Shown piece by piece: positions 22,002-29,858 of a stretch of 34,864 nt of DNA. The DNA comes from A37T11 sp964546645 (GTDB lineage Bacteria > Bacteroidota > Bacteroidia > Sphingobacteriales > Sphingobacteriaceae). The DNA is taken from NCBI GenBank assembly GCA_964546645.1, contig CAZJKM010000021.1:1-34864 (forward strand). The letters run 5' to 3'. The notes under the pieces are model-generated. The model was not told where the DNA came from. It saw only the letters and a program-made list of their open reading frames with translations, and searched no databases. The translations under genes and the position numbers were made by a program. Within the stretch, counting starts at the first letter, position 1. Each line of letters begins with the position of its first letter.

Positions 22002-22301
22002 TTATTTGAAAAACTTTCGTCTATGTTGTTTAATACGGGATGCACTGTCAATATCCTTCTTTTTAAAGTAGATAGTGCGCCCTACTTTGTAATATGGCAA
22101 TTGGCCAGTATTCTTTTTCTTATGAATATTCTGAACTGTACAGCCGATATATTTCGCCACTTCTTCAGGTGACATTGTTATATCCGGTTCGTAGCCTTCA
22201 GGCGTGGTCAGCTTTTCGCCGATTATAGCTTTTAGTTCCGAAATTTCATTGATCATCTTAGCCATTAGCATCGGCAAATCTTCAAATCTTGGTTGTTCCA
22301 T
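22002..22301 (-). CDS. Excisionase-like helix-turn-helix protein, copy 2
   Basis: A 99-aa paralogue of the neighbour six bases downstream. N-terminal helix RFEDLPMLMAKMINEISELK, linker EKLTTPEGYEPDI, then the HTH MSPEEVAKYIGCTVQNIHKK and wing LPYYKVGRTIYFKKKDID. ATG at 22301 is used; the longer frame to 22475 runs through a terminator-like hairpin and a palindrome and is not plausible coding sequence. The two copies probably arose by tandem duplication and may form heterodimers. Confidence 0.82.
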   Translation of the reverse strand: MEQPRFEDLPMLMAKMINEISELKAIIGEKLTTPEGYEPDITMSPEEVAKYIGCTVQNIHKKKNTGQLPYYKVGRTIYFKKKDIDSASRIKQHRRKFFK

Positions 22302-22349
22302 AATGATGATATTTTTGTGAATATGCCGAAGGTAGCCATACTTAAACAA

Positions 22350-22401
22350 AAAAGCCCCGCAATTTGCAGGGCTTGATGACGCTCCACAAATTTGTGGAGC
22401 G
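22350..22401 (-). terminator. Terminator hairpin plus 22-bp perfect palindrome
   Basis: On the minus strand AAGCCCTGC and GCGGGGCTT form a stem with one mismatch followed by TTTTTTG, ending the upstream operon. Immediately beside it, 22380-22401 is a perfect 22-bp palindrome whose half is CGCTCCACAAA. The palindrome could be a second terminator or an operator for the regulator genes around it. Confidence 0.65.
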
Positions 22402-22443
22402 TTGTTTATAGAGCATTTATTGAGTTTGGTCTGAGGAATATAG

Positions 22444-22611
22444 TTACTTCTGATAAAGCACCTTTGCCGCTTCAATTTTGGTCATTAACCTTTTTTCAGA
22501 GGCATAGCGTTTTTGATTTTCCTCCTGTATAAACTCAACAAATGCCGTTATTAAAGCCTGATAGTATAGTGGTTCTTTTTGTGCTTTAAGCATGTCAATC
22601 AACTTTTCCAT
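22444..22611 (-). CDS. Small unrecognised protein (55 aa)
   Basis: The frame from ATG 22611 reads MEKLIDMLKAQKEPLYYQAL, then an amphipathic helix ITAFVEFIQEENQKRYASEK, and ends with KVLYQK. It starts 9 bases after the stop of the S24-domain gene and ends before the terminator near 22370, so it is the second gene of that transcript. No family recognised; the composition and operon position make it more likely real than chance. Confidence 0.55.
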   Translation of the reverse strand: MEKLIDMLKAQKEPLYYQALITAFVEFIQEENQKRYASEKRLMTKIEAAKVLYQK

Positions 22612-22620
22612 AATCGTAGT

Positions 22621-23151
22621 TTATTGCGGTGAATTTTGACTTGAAAGAGGTATTACTGGAGCATCTTCGGGGCTTGTAAAAATGTGATCTATATTGAACA
22701 TGCGCTTTATATTACTGAAAGGTATATGGGCAGGTGGATATTTTGGGTTGTAGCTTGATAAAACGACTGTGTTGTTGATATAATCAATAAAAGAGATTTC
22801 TTTGCAGAAGAAACCGCCTTTGCCTTCCTTATTCTCAATGTAGATCGCGACTGACTTACGAATAGGTACATCTCGGGTCCAAAAAAGATCTGTAATAGGC
22901 CCCAAATCGCCTATAAATATCCGTGCTCCATCTGGTATGCACCTGTTTGGATCATTAGAAGTCATGCTATCTCCCTTGACAGGCACGATGCCAAAGAACA
23001 GACCACGTGATTGATAATCTTTCGCCTTTTGAAGTAAATCTCCCGTTACGCATACGTGACCGATGTTTCGTTCCTTCAATCGTTCAATAATACTTGGGGG
23101 TGTTTGCTGGGTTCCGGGGTTCGCAATCCCGGCATTTTGATTTGGTATCAT
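22621..23151 (-). CDS. S24/LexA-UmuD-like peptidase domain protein
   Basis: This 176-aa protein has the S24 fold of self-cleaving repressors: VPVKGDSM with the nucleophile Ser62, followed by IPDGARIFIGD, and a candidate general base Lys117 in FFCKEISFID. The final part (NNTVVLSSYNPKYPPAHIPF) is the usual closing beta region. The first 45 residues are too short and too unlike a helix-turn-helix for a classical repressor, so it may be UmuD-like or work with one of the nearby HTH proteins. It is transcribed away from a repeat-rich divergent region. Confidence 0.72.
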   Translation of the reverse strand: MIPNQNAGIANPGTQQTPPSIIERLKERNIGHVCVTGDLLQKAKDYQSRGLFFGIVPVKGDSMTSNDPNRCIPDGARIFIGDLGPITDLFWTRDVPIRKSVAIYIENKEGKGGFFCKEISFIDYINNTVVLSSYNPKYPPAHIPFSNIKRMFNIDHIFTSPEDAPVIPLSSQNSPQ

Positions 23152-23179
23152 AATATTGATAACTAAAAACCCGGTCGCT

Positions 23180-23278
23180 GCGAAATAACGCCTAAGTAGG
23201 GGTATTTCGGTACTTGCAACCGATCGCCGGGTATATTGTTAATAAATTATTTGCTTGATTTCTCAAGCGTTATTTCGC
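23180..23278. promoter_or_regulatory. Operator-rich divergent control region
   Basis: GCGAAATAACGC (23180-23191) and GCGTTATTTCGC (23267-23278) are exact inverted copies 75 bp apart. The core TATTTCG occurs a third time at 23203-23209, and CTTGA-TTTC-TCAAG lies near 23253-23266. The region separates the S24 gene from the plus-strand gene at 23379 and has the look of a phage switch. Confidence 0.55.
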
Positions 23279-23378
23279 ATTACAAGTATAAACATACTGT
23301 TTGGTTTCTGCAAATAAAATATGCGATTGAATATTTAATTACAGCGGTTTTTTATTATTATTGACAAAATTCACGACC

Positions 23379-23789
23379 ATGGAACTGAGAGAATTCGTAG
23401 CGATGGCCATTACCGATATTACAAACGGACTTGCAGATGCTCAAGAAGCAATAAAAGATGTCGGCGGCACCATCAATCCTATTGGGATAAAAGCACCAGG
23501 TGTGTATGTTGGTGATTCTGATTCTGAAAATGAAGTTCAGGTACAACGGATAGAATTTGATGTAGCCGTTACCACCACTCAAGACGAAACCACTAAAGGC
23601 GGGATTGGCGTCATGGGAGTTGTAAGCTTTGGAGCCTCCAAATCTGACAATATTTCAGCGTCTCATGTGACGAATATAAAATTTTCCGTACCTATTGTAT
23701 TCCCTGCCTATTTACCCAACGTATATGCAAATCCGCAGAATAAAATAACCCAACAGAGAAAAGATGCCGCACTAAGCGCTTTGCATTAA
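23379..23789 (+). CDS. Trypco2-like small protein, divergent cargo gene
   Basis: A 136-aa protein starting MELREFVAMAITDITNGLAD with an amphipathic N-terminal helix, a variable loop, and a beta sandwich VQRIEFDVAVTTT, then GGIGVMGVVSFGAS and VTNIKFSVPIVFP. This pattern (helix, E-F-D-V-A-V, K-G-G-I-x-V, I-K-F-S-V-P) resembles the Trypco2 type of small domains found in bacterial conflict systems. ATG 23379 is taken over the TTG at 23361. It is the only complete plus-strand gene in the phage region, consistent with a morphogenesis-independent cargo (moron). Function unknown. Confidence 0.55.
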   Translation: MELREFVAMAITDITNGLADAQEAIKDVGGTINPIGIKAPGVYVGDSDSENEVQVQRIEFDVAVTTTQDETTKGGIGVMGVVSFGASKSDNISASHVTNIKFSVPIVFPAYLPNVYANPQNKITQQRKDAALSALH

Positions 23790-23827
23790 TCGTTTACAGA
23801 GCCGGTCTGTAACTGATGATCAATAAT

Positions 23828-24187
23828 TCAATTCAACAGCTCCAGCGGCTTACCTTCCTGAATTGCCTGCATTTCTGCTAAATCCTGCTCTGACAGCGGG
23901 GTATGACTAAACACTATCTGTACCGGTTCAATGCCCTTTCCACCCGTTGTATGGTCAATAGCTACCTGTTTGGGGTGAACGAAAGGCATGATACGCTCAA
24001 AAAAGCTTAATCTTTCTATGGGCGGTATTGATAGTATATCGATGCGTATCTGATCCCAATTGTCCTCAAACAGGTCAAGCAATGCTCTTTTCATATCCGA
24101 GGTTACCTTATTGGGGGTGCCCGCTTTCCTGCCTCCGGTTTTGCGAGACCCTTTTGTTTTTCCGCCTGTCTGCTGTCCTAATGCCAT
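23828..24187 (-). CDS. Small phage protein, DUF5681/small-terminase-like
   Basis: A 119-aa basic-start protein: GGKTKGSRKTGGRKAGTPNK followed by VTSDMKRALLDLFEDNWDQI and a helical middle, with an acidic tail. The K-G-G-R-x-x-G-T-P-N-K opening followed by a helical segment is common in small proteins next to phage terminases and in DUF5681-type proteins. A DNA-binding packaging role is possible but unproven, and no large terminase lies within the window. It follows the tape measure gene after 114 bp. Confidence 0.5.
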   Translation of the reverse strand: MALGQQTGGKTKGSRKTGGRKAGTPNKVTSDMKRALLDLFEDNWDQIRIDILSIPPIERLSFFERIMPFVHPKQVAIDHTTGGKGIEPVQIVFSHTPLSEQDLAEMQAIQEGKPLELLN

Positions 24188-24301
24188 AAATATTCTACTT
24201 TAGATTGATAATTATCTGACTAAAAGATGTTTATAAATATTCCATAAAAAGACATCCATACGTCGTGTAGGTGTCGTTAGCGCCTATTTTAGCATATCCA
24301 G

Positions 24302-27300
24302 TCATAACCCCATCCCTTCCAATGTTTTACCGCTTCCGGAGCGGGTGTTAATAGTGATCTGTGTAATTCCGGCTTCAATCGCTGCCAGACGGTCTGTGTT
24401 GTCGGCTGTACGGCCGGTGTTGTCGCGGATTTGGTTAAGCGCCGTCAGCTTAGAGTTCATTAGTGCGAGTTGCTGGCTTTCAAGTCCGAATCGCTTTACA
24501 TCCAGTTCGTAAACCGCTCTCCATAAGCCTTCAAGTTTACCGGCAGTCTGCTCGGTGAGGCCCTCAATCAGGCGGCCGGTTAGTTTTGTATTCTGATCTT
24601 TACCAAACGTGGTTCCTAACGCCTGCTCAATAGCCTTCGCCGCATCAACCCCAACTTGGGCTAAACTCTGAACACCTTCCTTGAATCGTTGTACTTCCCA
24701 GGAATCTAACCCATCACCGGACATAGCATCATCCTGAAACTGTTTGATAAGCTTTTTCGCATCGTCTTCAAGTAGTGTATAACTCATTGCGGAAAGAAGA
24801 GCGTTGGCAATGGAATCCTCAAAGTCATCGGCAAAATCGGCAATACCCTTCTTGCCCTGTTTGATGCCATTGATAATTGTGTCTGCAAGGCTCTGGCTTG
24901 TTAGTCCACCCGTCATTTTCCTGATTTCGGTTTCTTCAATCTCCTTCAGCATATCATTGATCGCTTCTGTTTCACTGTAGACCTTCTTGAGTTCCTCCCA
25001 CCATTTGGCCGTTTCTTCGTTGAGTTTCCCTTGTACAGCAAGCCGTTCAATATCATCATAGGTTGCACTACGTAGTCCGGCGGTAACGTCTACGACACGA
25101 GTTTTTTTACCAATGCCGAGAAATCCACCATACTTTTCAGTTCGTTGCCCAACAACCTGAATACCTTCCTGCTGTATTTTACGCAACCAGTAATCATAAT
25201 CACGTTTGTTTGCGGACGTTTGCTCGTCCAGCATCCGTTGCCGTATTTCGAGTTCCTCGCGGGTCAGGTCGTTTATATTTTCCTGCTCCCTGGCACGTTC
25301 CCTCAGCATACGGGCGTGCTCCATCTCACCGGATTTCAACGAGGCATAGTACGCTTCAATTTCCTTTTGGGCCTGTCTTGCGCTTTCTTTTGCTTGTTTA
25401 AAGAAGTTTACTACCCCTGTAATAGCCCGGATGCCCTTTGATATGCCACCAATAATATCGCCCGACATAAAGCTGGCAACGGAACCGGCAGCGTCACTTG
25501 CAACCTTTGTCAGGTCGCTCATAGACTGCAATGTGTCTTTCAGGCCGGAAGCCGTATCAGGAAGGGATGAGGCAAGCTCGGCAAACGCTCCGGATACATC
25601 AGACAGGGCTGAGGCCAGTGCGTTGAACTTTTGTGCGGCAATTTGCTTCAGCTCTTGCTTGATCTTCACCAGTTCGTCAGCCTGCTTAGCTACCTCTTCG
25701 GCGCTGATGCCTTCTTTCAGGGCTGCCTCATTGATCAGTTCAATCCTGCGTTTCAGCGCTGCCTCATGCGCGGAAAAGCCCTCTCCAATGAGTTTATCCC
25801 AGAATCCGCCGTCCTCCGGGGTGGCATTCAGTGTTTCGGTCAGCTCTTTTAGCTTCGCCTGTATTCGGGCCTTACTTTCCGGTGTGATCAGTTCGTTTTC
25901 TAGGGATTTATTGAGAAGGCCGATTTGGTCAGACAATTGCTGCTTGGTATACCCAATAACATCCTCGTTCAGCTTGCGGAATATCTCCGTCCGCTGCATA
26001 GCTTCGTTTTCTGCCGCCTGAATCGCCTCGTCCCGTTGCCGCTTCAGTTCCGGATTGTCCGGGTCGTTTATTTCAGCGGCCATTTTCGCATACTGTGTAG
26101 TAAGCAGAAGCTTCTTTTGCTCAAAAGTCATCGCCGCCTGGTAAGCTTCAGCATAGGCGGCATTTCTCTGATCTCGCTGGTTTTTATCAAACGCATCGAG
26201 GTCTGCCTGTATTTTGTGCAGACGCTCCTTTTCAACGTCATTAAGTCCATTGGTTGCCTCCTTGCCCTGTAGTGCTGCCGTCTGGTCTGTAAGAAGCCTA
26301 CGAAAGTCCTCTGTAAACCCCTTTTCATGCTCAAACATACGCCGTGCCGCTTCGTTTCCAATCTCTGCACGTGCATCCTGGTAGCGTTGCCATAAATCCA
26401 GCTGATCATCCAGCTGTTTATGCAGACGTTTGCTTTCCTGCTCATAGGTGAGGTTCTTTTCAGCCTTATCCTGCAACGCACCCAAAACCTTCACATCAAT
26501 GATTGCGGTTTTATTTTCAGGATCTGCGTTGAACCGCTCAACCTCCCGGCGTATTTTAGTGAATTTGTCCCGTAGCGCCTGTACTTCTTCATCGTCACTC
26601 ATCATTGCCTTTCGGGCATACTCGGCATCAAGGTCAGCTATTTTATCCAGAAGCGACTGACGGGCATTGAGCACTTTGTCGGACACTTCTTTAACGCTGG
26701 TTTCGCTGTAGTCACCGGTTAGCGCACTCAGGCCGTGCTTTTGAACCAGCTCCTGAATATTACTGGCAAATCTGCTATTCTGGCTTTCAAGGCGCTTGTT
26801 TTCCTGCTCAATCGTATTTATCTCTTTGGCAATGTCGTTCCTGGCAGCCCTTGCCAAATCAAGCCTGTTCTCCCCGGGCCGGACTGCTCCTCCGAAGCTT
26901 ACATCTACGTAGGTATCGGCCGTTGCCTCTCTGGCCTCCTTCAGCTCCTTCTCGGCCTTTACAAGCCTGCTTTGGGCATCGAGTATCTTTTCTGTATTTT
27001 CCAGTTGCTTACTTGTGTTCTCATTGATCTTGTCGTGGTAAGCTTTGGCGTGAGCATTGGCCATAATGGCACCCGTGAGCCGCGTATAAGCCGCTGTAGC
27101 CTTTCCCACCATGATCGTCTCGTCTGTGAGGTTCTTGAAGTACTGCGGAAACTGTTTTCGGAGTTCTTCAACGGCTTTCTTGCGTGTCAGCAGGGATAGG
27201 TTTGTGTTTCGGGCGGCGGTGTACAAGCTCCTGAGGGACGTTAATTCTGTCTGAGCAGACTGCGCACCTTTTAACCTCGCTTCATTCAGCGCTTTCTGCG

Positions 27301-28330
27301 ACTCCTTCAACTCGTCAACAGCTTTTTTGCCCCGGAATAGAGTTCCAATCCATTCGCCGATTTCTTTGCCGTAGAGAGTGACCAAAGTGATGCCGAGTGA
27401 CATCGCGGTTTGCCAGCTAAGAAGTGCACCCGCTATCTGCTTCCATACCGGTACACCTTTCTTGCCTTCAGCGACAAGCCTTGCGTTTTCGGTGCGCACC
27501 CGGCTGATCTCGTCAGCCAGTATCGGAATATTGTTAGACAATGCAAGGAATCCGGTCTGAGCAGATACGACAAATGCCGGCATCTCACGGCTTAGCTGAT
27601 TAATGGAATTCTGAAGGCCGTTCCACCCTTTGGCGTAATGGCCCACTGAACGCTGATGATTGCCCATACGCTCCTCGATTGCTTTAAGGCTGTTATTGAG
27701 TTCGTTATACTGATCAATCATTGCATTCACTTTTGTGTTACTGCCATCCATCGCGCCACCGGTAGCGATTATCTCCCGCCCCAATGCCGATAGCTTTAAC
27801 CGGGCCTCCTCTATGCTGCCAACGGCCGCTTTCTCCGCTTTGGCATGATTGGTCACGTCGGCTGATAGTTTTTTCAGGGCGTTACTTGTCTGGAATTGCT
27901 GCTGTTCAATGGCAGCAAGTTGCCGGGTATATTCCTCCGCGCTGATCGCCCCTGTTTTCAGCTGCCTTGCCAGCTCCCGCTTTGCCGCTGCCAGGTCCTG
28001 CACCTGAGCCCGCATACGGGCCAGCTCGCTCCAGCTGCTTTGGGAAGATGCTTCAAGCTGAGCAAAGGCAGCAGACGCTTCTTTAAGTGATTCTGCAAGC
28101 TTTTTCTGCTCGGCGGCTATCTCGTGCTTGCGGACGTCCCTTACAGGCGCTAATTCCGGCGTAGTCGCGGCCATATTCGTGAATGTATCCTTCAGGGTCT
28201 TCTGCATTTCTGCCTTCTGCACATCGTTCAGGCGGCGAAACATGTCCTGGTATGCCTTTTCCAGCTTTTTCGTGTCGAGGTGGGCCTCCAGTTTCAGGGG
28301 TACACCTCCTTCGTTTACTTCAATTGCCAT
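24302..28330 (-). CDS. Phage tail tape measure protein
   Basis: A 1342-aa protein, mostly alpha helix and coiled coil (for example MQKTLKDTFTNMAATTPELA and KIQADLDAFDKNQRDQRNAA), with long stretches rich in Ala, Glu, Lys and Gln. Hydrophobic segments at about residues 297-330 (ALLSWQTAMSLGITLVTLYG) and 940-990 (SVASFMSGDIIGGISKGIRA) are typical of tape measures, which fix tail length and later span the cell membrane. It starts two bases before the stop of the preceding gene. The length would predict a tail of roughly 200 nm by the usual relation, which is inference. Confidence 0.88.
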   Translation of the reverse strand: MAIEVNEGGVPLKLEAHLDTKKLEKAYQDMFRRLNDVQKAEMQKTLKDTFTNMAATTPELAPVRDVRKHEIAAEQKKLAESLKEASAAFAQLEASSQSSWSELARMRAQVQDLAAAKRELARQLKTGAISAEEYTRQLAAIEQQQFQTSNALKKLSADVTNHAKAEKAAVGSIEEARLKLSALGREIIATGGAMDGSNTKVNAMIDQYNELNNSLKAIEERMGNHQRSVGHYAKGWNGLQNSINQLSREMPAFVVSAQTGFLALSNNIPILADEISRVRTENARLVAEGKKGVPVWKQIAGALLSWQTAMSLGITLVTLYGKEIGEWIGTLFRGKKAVDELKESQKALNEARLKGAQSAQTELTSLRSLYTAARNTNLSLLTRKKAVEELRKQFPQYFKNLTDETIMVGKATAAYTRLTGAIMANAHAKAYHDKINENTSKQLENTEKILDAQSRLVKAEKELKEAREATADTYVDVSFGGAVRPGENRLDLARAARNDIAKEINTIEQENKRLESQNSRFASNIQELVQKHGLSALTGDYSETSVKEVSDKVLNARQSLLDKIADLDAEYARKAMMSDDEEVQALRDKFTKIRREVERFNADPENKTAIIDVKVLGALQDKAEKNLTYEQESKRLHKQLDDQLDLWQRYQDARAEIGNEAARRMFEHEKGFTEDFRRLLTDQTAALQGKEATNGLNDVEKERLHKIQADLDAFDKNQRDQRNAAYAEAYQAAMTFEQKKLLLTTQYAKMAAEINDPDNPELKRQRDEAIQAAENEAMQRTEIFRKLNEDVIGYTKQQLSDQIGLLNKSLENELITPESKARIQAKLKELTETLNATPEDGGFWDKLIGEGFSAHEAALKRRIELINEAALKEGISAEEVAKQADELVKIKQELKQIAAQKFNALASALSDVSGAFAELASSLPDTASGLKDTLQSMSDLTKVASDAAGSVASFMSGDIIGGISKGIRAITGVVNFFKQAKESARQAQKEIEAYYASLKSGEMEHARMLRERAREQENINDLTREELEIRQRMLDEQTSANKRDYDYWLRKIQQEGIQVVGQRTEKYGGFLGIGKKTRVVDVTAGLRSATYDDIERLAVQGKLNEETAKWWEELKKVYSETEAINDMLKEIEETEIRKMTGGLTSQSLADTIINGIKQGKKGIADFADDFEDSIANALLSAMSYTLLEDDAKKLIKQFQDDAMSGDGLDSWEVQRFKEGVQSLAQVGVDAAKAIEQALGTTFGKDQNTKLTGRLIEGLTEQTAGKLEGLWRAVYELDVKRFGLESQQLALMNSKLTALNQIRDNTGRTADNTDRLAAIEAGITQITINTRSGSGKTLEGMGL

Positions 28331-28331
28331 G

Positions 28332-28733
28332 TTAAATAATTTTCTTCAGGTTCTTTTTCAGGTCATATGAGACGAAAGTCAGTACCGCCCTGCCTTTACT
28401 TTCCACATACAGTGCATATTGTTCAGCCGCCACAAGAACCAGCAACAGTTGATCCCGGTATTGTCCGGCACGCTCACCAATCAATCTTTTGGCTTTTGCC
28501 AAACCTTCCCCACCGTCTCCAAGGGAACCGTTGCCATGAAGCTCGAAATTGCTTCTGATGATCCGGCCGTTAAGCGCTACGGCCACTCCGAATGATGACC
28601 TCAGATTGTTCGTATGGTTCTGGAAGGTAGCGTTTGCTCTGGCCTCATTAATGGCGATCATGCCTTTATCGTACATGCGGTCTGCAAGGATGTCGATTAC
28701 GCGTTTCGCGTGCTGCTTGAGCCGGTCACGCAC
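28332..28733 (-). CDS. Unrecognised small phage tail-module protein (133 aa)
   Basis: Begins with GTG at 28733; no ATG or TTG is in frame between it and the stop upstream. The chain has an N-terminal helix (RLKQHAKRVIDILADRMYDK) and a C-terminal strand-helix part ending YALYVESKGRAVLTFVSYDL. Lengths and position directly before the tape measure suggest a tail assembly or tail completion protein, but no family is recognised. Confidence 0.55.
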   Translation of the reverse strand: MRDRLKQHAKRVIDILADRMYDKGMIAINEARANATFQNHTNNLRSSFGVAVALNGRIIRSNFELHGNGSLGDGGEGLAKAKRLIGERAGQYRDQLLLVLVAAEQYALYVESKGRAVLTFVSYDLKKNLKKII

Positions 28734-28778
28734 TTGTTGCGGGTTGGTTAATTTGAATGCTATAACTCAGCGTAACTT

Positions 28779-29426
28779 TTAGAGTGATGCAAACCGGGCC
28801 GGCTCCAGCTCGTATTCGCCGGTGATTTGTTCCATAGTTAATACCTCATGTAGATATTCTACGCCAAACTGCTGTTTTGCAAGTGAAAGTACGGTGTTCA
28901 TTTCGTTCGCCAGATCCGAAAGGCGGGTATAGAGTTCGGCTTCCTCTTCGGATTGGAAATATTCATCAAACCACTCCCTGCGCATTGTCCCGGCATAGTC
29001 TTGGGTGAAAACGGCACGGTTTCCGTCAAACGGAATACTACGCACATCAAGTGCAGCGTTGTTGTATCTGTACGCCGATGCACTGTTAAGCTCTTTGGCG
29101 AAGGTCTCATTTACGTTATCAATTGCGTCAATAACCGTTGTGGCGCTTTCTGAAGCGTGCGCTTTTGCGGCTGCCAGAATGGGTGCAAAAAGAGATTTGT
29201 CTGCTAATGCGGCATCTATTGCGGCATCCAGATAAGCATGACCGTTGGCATACAGACGGTGAAACACCTCCCGTGAGAATAGGCCTATTCCGAGCGCTTC
29301 GTAACATTCACCGGCGGCATTAATCGCGCTGATGATTTTTTGAGTTGACTTTTCCCACACCTGGAACCCACTATCGTTCGTATAGTATGGTTTCTGGATG
29401 TCAATGTTCTTCTTTGTCTTCTTCAT
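28779..29426 (-). CDS. Unrecognised phage protein (215 aa)
   Basis: ATG 29426 (MKKTKKNIDIQKPYYT) is preferred to the longer frame from 29462, because it begins one base after the stop of the upstream 51-aa gene. The protein is soluble and largely helical, with a central Ala-rich stretch (AYLDAAIDAALADKSLFAPI) and acidic C-terminal half. No motif is recognised. It lies in the tail module between fibre and tape measure genes. Confidence 0.55.
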   Translation of the reverse strand: MKKTKKNIDIQKPYYTNDSGFQVWEKSTQKIISAINAAGECYEALGIGLFSREVFHRLYANGHAYLDAAIDAALADKSLFAPILAAAKAHASESATTVIDAIDNVNETFAKELNSASAYRYNNAALDVRSIPFDGNRAVFTQDYAGTMRREWFDEYFQSEEEAELYTRLSDLANEMNTVLSLAKQQFGVEYLHEVLTMEQITGEYELEPARFASL

Positions 29427-29427
29427 T

Positions 29428-29583
29428 CTATTTGCTTTTAATCCATCCTTTAACAGGATCAAATACCATCCCCGGTTTTATTTCTACCGGCTTTGTGTCG
29501 TTAGCCCAATTGTCTAAAATCTCTTTTGCTTTTTCCCGCTTTTCAGCTTCCGTAAGCGGTTTGATGTTCTCTTTATTTTCCAT
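29428..29583 (-). CDS. Small phage protein (51 aa)
   Basis: The frame from ATG 29583 reads MENKENIKPLTEAEKREKAK, then EILDNWANDTKPVEIKPGMV and ends GWIKSK. Its start overlaps the preceding gene by 11 bases and its stop lies one base before the next ATG, a compact spacing that supports it being real. Function unknown. Confidence 0.6.
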   Translation of the reverse strand: MENKENIKPLTEAEKREKAKEILDNWANDTKPVEIKPGMVFDPVKGWIKSK

Positions 29584-29845
29584 TTTCTTCCTTTAAAGCT
29601 TGTATGCCCTTGTTGACCTTCTCGAAAAACGTATCAATGGCAGCCTCATATTCCGTCTGAAAACCCCGGAGCGTCCTAAGCGCATGGAACAGCTGAGCGC
29701 CAAGCTCCTCCGGTTTTAGGCTTTGGATGAAGCTGATTATCTCCTCATCACTCGCTGTGAGGATGTTTATTCGTTGACATTCCTGCGATGGAACAGATGC
29801 GTCATGACAATGCACGGATTCGCGGATGTTTAATTTGGCTTTCAT
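29573..29845 (-). CDS. Small phage protein (90 aa)
   Basis: Begins MKAKLNIRESVHCHDASVPS, then a helical region (EELGAQLFHALRTLRGFQTE). It starts 13 bases after the fibre gene stop and overlaps the following 51-aa gene by 11 bases. It carries several Cys and His residues near the N-terminus but no clear metal motif. Possibly a fibre chaperone by position; this is inference. Confidence 0.55.
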   Translation of the reverse strand: MKAKLNIRESVHCHDASVPSQECQRINILTASDEEIISFIQSLKPEELGAQLFHALRTLRGFQTEYEAAIDTFFEKVNKGIQALKEENGK

Positions 29846-29858
29846 TTTTCTACTGATT

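Noticed and set aside
22302..22475. N-terminal extension of the second excisionase-like protein
   Set aside because: The extension translates a terminator hairpin and a 22-bp palindrome, and its residues differ entirely from the paralogue.
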